From assembly GCA_947498815.1 (NCBI GenBank), contig CANMLU010000005.1, positions 124,001 to 188,000 on the forward strand: a stretch of DNA of 64,000 nucleotides, written 5' to 3'. Positions 58,520-64,000 of this stretch are shown here, one piece after another. The notes below the pieces were generated by a model. That model did no database searches. It was not told the origin of the DNA and worked only from the letters and a program-made list of their open reading frames with translations. The position numbers and the translations under genes were made by a program. The stretch's first letter is position 1, and each line of letters starts with the position of its first letter. This DNA is from an uncultured Aquimarina sp. (GTDB lineage Bacteria > Bacteroidota > Bacteroidia > Flavobacteriales > Flavobacteriaceae).

Positions 58520-59878
58520 TTATTTATCATGCAATACAACTTCACTATATTTTGCGTTTATAGTAATCATTTTGTCTGTACTACGCGTATTTTGAAATCC
58601 ATTAATAAATACATTACCAAAATTCTTTCTTGTATTTATTTGAAGAGTTTTTGGTAACGATATTATACTTTGCGCTCCGCTATATGATAAATTAAAAGCT
58701 GTTTTAGGTAATTTAAGTTTAAAATCACTATTCTGAACCGCTAGATCCAAGGTAGAAAAAGATTCTCCAAGTTTTACAATAGTAATTGCACCAAAGCTTC
58801 CAGAAATTGCTCCATTCTCTTCCAATTCTTGAATATAAATATTGCTAGAATCTGCATTAATCAATAAATTCTTTGCATTTTGAATTCTACAATTCTTCAC
58901 ATAGTTTACAACTAAGCGCCCATTGTTCCATTGTTTAACAGAAACCGGAGAATATGATGCTTTGATAAAGGTTCGATTACCATCAATAATATTAGCCGAT
59001 AATGTGGTATGAGAAAGTGCTGCTCTAATATTATTTGCACGTTCAGCAAGTTGTACATCCCCGTGCCGGATATTAAGTTTTAGATTTGCACCTTTTGGCA
59101 TACGAACCTTAATGATTTTACTCATACTATTCATATTTGGCTTATTGGTGCTATATTGGTAAATCGTTACGTTGGCAACACCTTCTTTTTGTTGGTTTTG
59201 CTGAATATCTCTAACTAATTGAGAAGCCCATGCTTCCATCTGTCTACCATATTGTTGGCCCCAAGCATCCATACGTATTTCTAGGGTACCGGATACTTTT
59301 TTAGATTTATTTTCGAATTGATTTGCCCATTTTTGTTTTTCTTGATCTAAGTTTTCACGTATTTGGCTCTCCCATTGCTGGATATATTTTTCATCATTCT
59401 GCTTGTTTTTACCTGTATTCATAGTAACATTGGCAAAATTATCAGAAAGGGCACTTGGCATTGGGTTATTAGCTATCTTTTCCATCATAGGCCCCAACAT
59501 ATCCGCAATAGCCGGGCTTAACATTTTTAATTCTTCTTTACTTATCCTTATATTAGAAGCTGTTACACTTCGGGTCCAAAGATTTCCTGCGGTAGAACTA
59601 ATTGTTACATCGTTACTATTTCCAGTGACATTAACTTTCCAGCTATCTAATATCCGTTTACTATTCTCATCAGAAAGGTCTCCTTCAAGATATGCTTCTA
59701 CTGAAACCATGTTTTTATTCCAAGTTTCAAAAACAATATTTGTATGACTAGTGTTAAGGTTAACAGTAACATCATTATTTACTGAAAGCTCATCACTTAA
59801 CTTGCTTTGTCTATCCTGAGCAAATAACCCCACACAAGACAATACAAATATTGAGACTATATTATGCTTGAATTTCAT
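58520..59878 (-). CDS. Secreted DUF4097/GIN-like protein with helical insert
   Basis: The start at 59878 (MKFKHNIVSIFVLSCVGLFAQ) begins a signal peptide; two further upstream codon choices exist. 452 residues. The N- and C-terminal parts have the parallel-strand pattern of DUF4097/GIN adhesin-like proteins (VTVNLNTSHTNIVFETWNKN, LKLNIRHGDVQLAE, RLVVNYVKNCRIQNA, ITIVKLGESFSTLDL). Residues about 105-240 are a long charged, Gln/Asn/Trp-rich helical insert (NDEKYIQQWESQIRENLDQE, WGQQYGRQMEAWASQ), which is not common in the family. It overlaps the putative anti-sigma gene by 17 bases, so all three genes form one operon. Confidence 0.7.
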   Translation of the reverse strand: MKFKHNIVSIFVLSCVGLFAQDRQSKLSDELSVNNDVTVNLNTSHTNIVFETWNKNMVSVEAYLEGDLSDENSKRILDSWKVNVTGNSNDVTISSTAGNLWTRSVTASNIRISKEELKMLSPAIADMLGPMMEKIANNPMPSALSDNFANVTMNTGKNKQNDEKYIQQWESQIRENLDQEKQKWANQFENKSKKVSGTLEIRMDAWGQQYGRQMEAWASQLVRDIQQNQQKEGVANVTIYQYSTNKPNMNSMSKIIKVRMPKGANLKLNIRHGDVQLAERANNIRAALSHTTLSANIIDGNRTFIKASYSPVSVKQWNNGRLVVNYVKNCRIQNAKNLLINADSSNIYIQELEENGAISGSFGAITIVKLGESFSTLDLAVQNSDFKLKLPKTAFNLSYSGAQSIISLPKTLQINTRKNFGNVFINGFQNTRSTDKMITINAKYSEVVLHDK

Positions 59879-60476
59879 TGTAACCTTCATCCTCAATTTT
59901 TTCTAATTCTTTTAGTTTATCATTCAATCTAGTCAAAAGACTGAGTCTTAATTTTAAATTTTCTATCATCGCCTCTACACTTTGTTGGTTTGGACCAACT
60001 TCGATAAGCTCTTTATTTAGTTTTTGATATTCTTTATCAAGATTATCTAATCTCGTTTTAAAACTTTCTACCAATTCTCTGTTCGTGTCATCTATTGTAA
60101 TCTGCGATACTTGAAACTTTATACTCGTCAATAAGTAATCTTCTACTTTTCCGTACTCAGGAGATATCTCTGCCAGAGATGAAGATTGTTTATTCAATAA
60201 CACTTTTGAATTTTTTATTCCGTTATCTGCATCCACAACATCTGTAGTATTAGTGTTACCTATATTTAATTGGTTATAGGTCATAAAAGAGACCGAGAGA
60301 ATCACCACTACACTGGCCGCTATCTTAAGCCAATGCATATTAAAACTCTTCGCTTTTGCAGGAAGTTCTTGTTCCAACCTATCCATAAAACGTTGTTGGT
60401 GACCTTCTTTAATACGTTCAGAAGGAATCGGGATCTGTTTATCCTGTTTTAATAGCTCTCTAATATCTTGTGCCAT
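59862..60476 (-). CDS. Putative anti-sigma membrane protein
   Basis: The protein has 204 residues: an N-terminal cytosolic part (1-45) opening MAQDIRELLKQDKQIPIP, one helix (LKIAASVVVILSVSFMTYNQL) and a periplasmic coiled-coil-like region (LVESFKTRLDNLDKEYQKLN, then IENLKLRLSLLTRL). It overlaps the sigma gene by 17 bases, the same overlap as in the operon at 55953. It has no zinc motif. It probably binds and silences the sigma factor. Confidence 0.65.
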   Translation of the reverse strand: MAQDIRELLKQDKQIPIPSERIKEGHQQRFMDRLEQELPAKAKSFNMHWLKIAASVVVILSVSFMTYNQLNIGNTNTTDVVDADNGIKNSKVLLNKQSSSLAEISPEYGKVEDYLLTSIKFQVSQITIDDTNRELVESFKTRLDNLDKEYQKLNKELIEVGPNQQSVEAMIENLKLRLSLLTRLNDKLKELEKIEDEGYNEIQA

Positions 60477-61005
60477 CTCTCAAATGTTTTAATTGATCCT
60501 GTAGTTGTTTTTTACCTCGATGAACCAAGGTTCTTGAAGCCACAGGGGTAATATCTAATATTTCACTTATTTCATTATGGTCATATCCTTCAACTAAGAA
60601 TAACATAACCGCATATTTGTATTTTTCAGGTAATCTTTCTATCACTTTTTTCACTTCATCAACAGTAACAGAGTCCGACACAGACCAATCATCCAGTTCC
60701 TCTACTGTGCCCATAACCTGCTCATTAATCGCAACCATATGCATTTTCTTGGCTTTTAGCATATCAATACTTTTATTAATCACAATTCTTTTTAGCCAAG
60801 CTCCAAAAGTTACATCTCCTGTAAATTGATGAAGTCTAGTAAATGCTTTGATGAAAGATTCTTGCATAGCTTCTTCTGCCTCAAAGGGATCTTTGAGGAA
60901 TCGTAACGCTACATAATACATACCATCACAGTATTTATTATAAAGCTTCATTTGAGCTCTACGGTCGTTGGCTCTACATTGCTCTATTAGCTCGCTTTGT
61001 AACAA
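60460..61005 (-). CDS. ECF RNA polymerase sigma factor
   Basis: The protein has 181 residues. It starts with TTG at 61005, because the family start pattern LIEQCRANDRRAQMKLYNKYCDGMYYVA needs it; the next Met lies well inside region 2. Region 2: FEAEEAMQESFIKAF, TFGAWLKRIVINKSIDMLK. Region 4: LPEKYKYAVMLFLVEGYDHNEISEILDI and TPVASRTLVHRGKKQL. The operon is sigma, putative anti-sigma, DUF4097-like protein. The signal is unknown, but similar sets link envelope stress to adhesin-like output. Confidence 0.9.
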   Translation of the reverse strand: MLQSELIEQCRANDRRAQMKLYNKYCDGMYYVALRFLKDPFEAEEAMQESFIKAFTRLHQFTGDVTFGAWLKRIVINKSIDMLKAKKMHMVAINEQVMGTVEELDDWSVSDSVTVDEVKKVIERLPEKYKYAVMLFLVEGYDHNEISEILDITPVASRTLVHRGKKQLQDQLKHLRDGTRY

Positions 61006-61233
61006 ACTTCTCTTACTTTTTGGTTAGTGATCTTATTAAAAATAGTCTTAAACTTTATTCATCTATAAAGACGAACCCCTATATTCTTTGTTGCAAAATT
61101 AGTCATAAAATCTTTTAAAAAATAACAAGCATTTGATAACCAGATAATTAATATAAATTTAACAACCGTTAAAGTAAGCTTATCTGCCTAATTAACACTA
61201 CTCTACCACTTTTATTAATTAACCGTTATAACC

Positions 61234-61455
61234 ATGTATTCACTAAAAAACAATTACGATAATCGTAATGCCGATGACATTGAAGATGTATATCATCTTT
61301 TGAAAAAAAATGCAGACACCACCAAAACATTGATACAACATATTGATGCCTTGATTGAGAGTAAACACTTTCCAGAATCGATTTTAAAAATACTAATTTC
61401 AATTCGAAATGCCTGTGCAATCAATGTAATGAACATTGCACGTTTTACTAAATAA
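61234..61455 (+). CDS. Small helical protein (73 aa)
   Basis: The protein has 73 residues, predicted to be alpha-helical and soluble (DIEDVYHLLKKNADTTKTLIQHIDALIESK, SILKILISIRNACAINVMNIARF). It has no signal peptide and no family I recognise. The sequence has good coding character and an ATG in context, but a chance ORF is possible. It stands alone. Confidence 0.5.
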   Translation: MYSLKNNYDNRNADDIEDVYHLLKKNADTTKTLIQHIDALIESKHFPESILKILISIRNACAINVMNIARFTK

Positions 61456-61544
61456 TAAATGGAGAGGATATTTATGTTTTTAGAAAGTAAAACTTCAGGA
61501 TTAAGTATAAAAAACTATCTTTAAACATCTAATATGATCAAATC

Positions 61545-62111
61545 ATGCCAAAGCTTTTAAAACGAATTGTATTTATACTATTGGGACTCGTAATCATAGG
61601 TTTCTGTGGAATGTATTTCATGAAGAAAAACACAAAAAAACACAGCCCCGAACAGATCGTGACCCATAGTGCAAAAGATGCTAATTTTACAGTATTTTAC
61701 AATCGCCCCTACAAAAAGGGAAGAGAAGTTTTTGGAAATTTGGTGCCTTATGATAAGGTTTGGAGAACGGGAGCTAATGAAGCTACTACTTTTACTACTG
61801 ATAAAGATCTTCTTATCGATGGAACGCTACTTAAAGCTGGAACATATAGCCTTTGGACAATCCCAAATCCCAAATCCTGGAAAGTTATTTTTAACAATAA
61901 AGAATATAGCTGGGGTGTCAATATGGATGGCACTGTTCAAAGAGACGAAACGTATGATGTGCTCACGATAGAAGTCCCTACTCAACCTTTGCTCAATATT
62001 GTTGAACAATTTTCTATTTATTTTGAGAATGCTAATAACTTCACAATAATGTACTTGGCCTGGGACAGAACCGCTATTGCCGTTCCTATTAAAGTCAAAA
62101 ACATTTTGTAG
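61545..62111 (+). CDS. DUF2911-like membrane-anchored protein
   Basis: The protein has 188 residues. An N-terminal anchor (IVFILLGLVIIGFCGMYFM, about 8-26) precedes the DUF2911 beta-sandwich: VFYNRPYKKGREVFGNLVPYD, KVWRTGANEATTFTTDKDLLIDG, LKAGTYSLWTIPNPKSWKVIF and IYFENANNFTIMYLAWDRTAIAVPI. DUF2911 proteins of Bacteroidota are extracytoplasmic and of unknown function. It ends 47 bases before meaB on the same strand. Confidence 0.85.
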   Translation: MPKLLKRIVFILLGLVIIGFCGMYFMKKNTKKHSPEQIVTHSAKDANFTVFYNRPYKKGREVFGNLVPYDKVWRTGANEATTFTTDKDLLIDGTLLKAGTYSLWTIPNPKSWKVIFNNKEYSWGVNMDGTVQRDETYDVLTIEVPTQPLLNIVEQFSIYFENANNFTIMYLAWDRTAIAVPIKVKNIL

Positions 62112-62158
62112 CATAAGTTTTTGAAATGGAATTGATAACTTTGTCCTAAAGCCTTTGT

Positions 62159-63244
62159 GTGCCAAAAGATATAACTCAACATACAGATCAATCTTCAAAA
62201 GTGCCCGCTAGTACTAATACTAGTGCTATTGACCGATTTAAAAATTTGCAAAAAAAAGAAGTCTCGGTTGAACCTATTTTTAAAGCTATTCTTTTGAAAG
62301 ATACTACTGCGTTAAGCAAAGGAATTACTTTAATCGAAAGCACTCAACAAAATCATTTTGAAAAATCTCAAAAACTTATTGAGAAATGTCTTCCCCATGC
62401 CAACAAATCTGTTAGAATAGGGATTACCGGAGTGCCAGGAGTCGGAAAAAGCACATTTATCGAAGCGCTAGGGAACACTCTAATACAAAAAGGGAAAAAA
62501 GTAGCGGTACTGGCTGTCGATCCAAGCAGTACAATATCTGGAGGAAGTATTTTGGGTGATAAAACGAGAATGGAATCTTTGGTGAAGTCCAAAGATGCCT
62601 TCATACGTCCATCCCCTTCCGGAAATTCTCTAGGAGGTGTAGCTCAGAAAACTAGAGAATCTATTATTCTATGCGAAGCGGCTGGGTATGATATTATTAT
62701 TATTGAAACCGTTGGTGTAGGACAGAGTGAAACAGCGGTGCATAGTATGGTAGATTTCTTTTTACTATTAAAACTCGCTGGAGCTGGTGATGAACTACAA
62801 GGTATTAAAAGGGGGATTATAGAAATGGCAGATGCTATTGTCATTAACAAAGCCGATGGAGACAATCTTAAGCGTGCTCAACAAGCCAAAAATCAATTTA
62901 GAAAAGCCCTTCATCTTTATCCCCTTACAGAAAGCAGCTGGTCACCAGAAGTTTTAACGTGTAGTGCTTTACAAGGAGATGGCATTGAAGACATATGGAA
63001 ACTCATATTAAAATATCTAGATATCAGTTCAAAAAACGGTTTTTTTGAAGAAAATAGAATGCGTCAAAATAAATTTTGGTTACTACAAACTATTGAGGGG
63101 CAGTTAAAGCATTCTTTTTACAATCATCCAAAAATTAAGGCTGAATTGCCTGAACAGATAGAAGCTATACAGCAACATAAAATTACTCCATTTGCCGCAG
63201 CCAAGTATCTATTAAGTCTCACCAAAAGTATTGAAAACGAATAA
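62159..63244 (+). CDS. meaB: MeaB, methylmalonyl-CoA mutase-associated GTPase
   Basis: The protein has 361 residues and starts with GTG at 62159. MeaB protects and reloads adenosylcobalamin-dependent methylmalonyl-CoA mutase. G1 is RIGITGVPGVGKSTFIEALG; DPSSTISGGSILGDKTRM is the family signature; ETVGVGQSE is G3; VINKADGDN is G4. The C-terminal dimerisation part ends with AAKYLLSLTK. The mutase is not in the window, but the adenosyltransferase at 46519 serves the same pathway. It converges with the gene at 63246 with one base between. Confidence 0.95.
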   Translation: MPKDITQHTDQSSKVPASTNTSAIDRFKNLQKKEVSVEPIFKAILLKDTTALSKGITLIESTQQNHFEKSQKLIEKCLPHANKSVRIGITGVPGVGKSTFIEALGNTLIQKGKKVAVLAVDPSSTISGGSILGDKTRMESLVKSKDAFIRPSPSGNSLGGVAQKTRESIILCEAAGYDIIIIETVGVGQSETAVHSMVDFFLLLKLAGAGDELQGIKRGIIEMADAIVINKADGDNLKRAQQAKNQFRKALHLYPLTESSWSPEVLTCSALQGDGIEDIWKLILKYLDISSKNGFFEENRMRQNKFWLLQTIEGQLKHSFYNHPKIKAELPEQIEAIQQHKITPFAAAKYLLSLTKSIENE

Positions 63245-63245
63245 A

Positions 63246-64000
63246 CTAATTAATTACGTTTTTTCTTCTTTCTTTTAAATTAAAGCGATAAACGTATCCT
63301 AAACTAAGTTCAGAAAAATCAGCTTGCCCTAAATTCGCATTAATATGTGCACCTATGAAGAAGTTATTTTTATTCAGCTTATACGTATTAAATAAGTAAT
63401 ATTTTAACCCTAATCTACTGGATACAGTTCGTTTTATTTCATAATACGAACTTAATTCTCCAAGTCTTGCATATTGACCATTATTGAAATACCCTTGACT
63501 AAGCTGCCAATCTATTTTATAAAAGGGTTTATGAATATTGATACCCATGTCAAACTCAAGTCCAAAATGCCCTACAAAAAGTTCTGCAGTTGCAAAAACC
63601 CCAAGATTTGTAGCATATCGATATGGGTTTTCTCTAAAATGAGGTACTTGATCTTGTATTAATTCTTGATTCTCATTTATATGATCATAATAATGTTCAT
63701 AAAAGCGATAGTACATTCCAACACCAAACTTAAAATTTCTATTGATTACTTTACCCACAGAAAGCGCTGTCGAATACACTTCTTTTTTATCGTTAAAAAT
63801 ACGCGAAAGTACATTTTGACCTATACCAACTCTAAAAGAAAAATATGTTTGTGAGGACCTAACTTTTGATGAATTTGGTGATACTTCATCCTTTCCAATA
63901 CTTTCGGGTTCTTTACCGATGCTTGATGACAGACTTACCAAAAACGAGTTAAGGCCTTGATTTGGTAATTGCGTATGGCCATTTGAAAAATGTGTATATC
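63246..64000 (-). CDS. PagL-like lipid A deacylase/acyloxyacyl hydrolase, 5' end cut
   Basis: The reverse frame runs open from the window edge (64000) to a stop at 63246, so the start lies beyond. The TTG at 63941 is an internal codon. Just inside the edge it reads YTHFSNGHTQLPNQGLNSF, matching the PagL/acyloxyacyl hydrolase signature with catalytic His and Ser (HFSN, then PNxGxN). The rest has alternating barrel strands (FGVGMYYRFYEHYY, HFGLEFDMGINIHKPFYKID, LGLKYYLFNTYKLNKN) and a typical C-terminal strand (LSLGYVYRF). It should remove an acyl chain from lipid A in the outer membrane. Confidence 0.72.
   Translation of the reverse strand, partial: YTHFSNGHTQLPNQGLNSFLVSLSSSIGKEPESIGKDEVSPNSSKVRSSQTYFSFRVGIGQNVLSRIFNDKKEVYSTALSVGKVINRNFKFGVGMYYRFYEHYYDHINENQELIQDQVPHFRENPYRYATNLGVFATAELFVGHFGLEFDMGINIHKPFYKIDWQLSQGYFNNGQYARLGELSSYYEIKRTVSSRLGLKYYLFNTYKLNKNNFFIGAHINANLGQADFSELSLGYVYRFNLKERRKNVIN

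Overview
The window looks like a chromosomal segment of a marine-type member of the Flavobacteriaceae (Bacteroidota), perhaps close to Aquimarina; the genus is an inference. The DNA is AT-rich. Start codons mostly lack Shine-Dalgarno sequences, and several promoters fit the Bacteroidota pattern TTG-N17-23-TAnnTTTG. Lineage-typical genes include the rpmB-rpmG-DUF4295-ftsY cluster, a roughly 1100-residue SecA without a zinc tail, STN-type TonB receptors with FecR/ECF pairs, DUF6249, DUF2795, a PadR-membrane protein pair and several carboxypeptidase-regulatory-domain proteins. No tRNA, rRNA, CRISPR array, prophage or insertion sequence was seen.

Layout. 1-6.9 kb is a loose, repeat-rich region: a partial DUF6261 gene, a DUF7000 protein, a SigZ-like sigma factor, PhzF, surface or secreted proteins, a methyltransferase, and duplicated intergenic blocks that include a decayed copy of the start of the gene at 4753. 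7.0-12.1 kb has a DUF1579-like protein, a two-PAS histidine kinase with its response regulator, rimO and a serine beta-lactamase-like lipoprotein. 12.1-17.8 kb is a Fec-type module (ECF sigma, FecR, STN TonB receptor) divergent from a very acidic, internally repeated lipoprotein. 17.9-24.8 kb has an amidase, a carboxypeptidase-regulatory protein, ftsY, DUF4295, rpmG, rpmB and three tandem paralogs of a small protein. 24.8-27.8 kb is a tight reverse cluster of cinA, an Hpt protein, a FAH-family hydrolase and a DEDDh exonuclease.

27.9-33.4 kb is a self-contained metal-uptake locus. A DtxR/MntR-type regulator faces an outer-membrane barrel protein, a TroA-like binding lipoprotein, an ATPase and two permeases that each carry a winged-helix-like tail. 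A palindrome lies across the regulator's start codon and inside the divergent promoter. 33.4-43.6 kb is accessory: a glutaredoxin-tailed protein, two lipoproteins with duplicated leaders, a cysteine-desulfurase-like enzyme paired with DUF4395, several membrane proteins and a GntR/ABC operon. 43.6-51.0 kb is housekeeping (E2 acyltransferase, recR, PduO-type adenosyltransferase, DUF2795, secA).

51.2-61.0 kb has two paralogous secreted proteins built from tandem T9SS-sorting-domain-like units, a PadR pair, an M23 peptidase, a flavin monooxygenase, two ECF sigma/putative anti-sigma operons and a decayed leucine-rich-repeat gene. 61.2-64.0 kb has a DUF2911 protein, meaB and the 3' part of a PagL-like lipid A deacylase. 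The adenosyltransferase and MeaB would both serve a B12-dependent methylmalonyl-CoA mutase that lies elsewhere.

Functions come from recognising motifs by eye; no database search was run. The most interesting signals are the two helix-turn-helix-tailed metal permeases with their divergent operator, the stand-alone tandem sorting-domain proteins, the acidic repeat lipoprotein, the SpoIIAA-like triplet, and the duplicated leaders and gene remnants.
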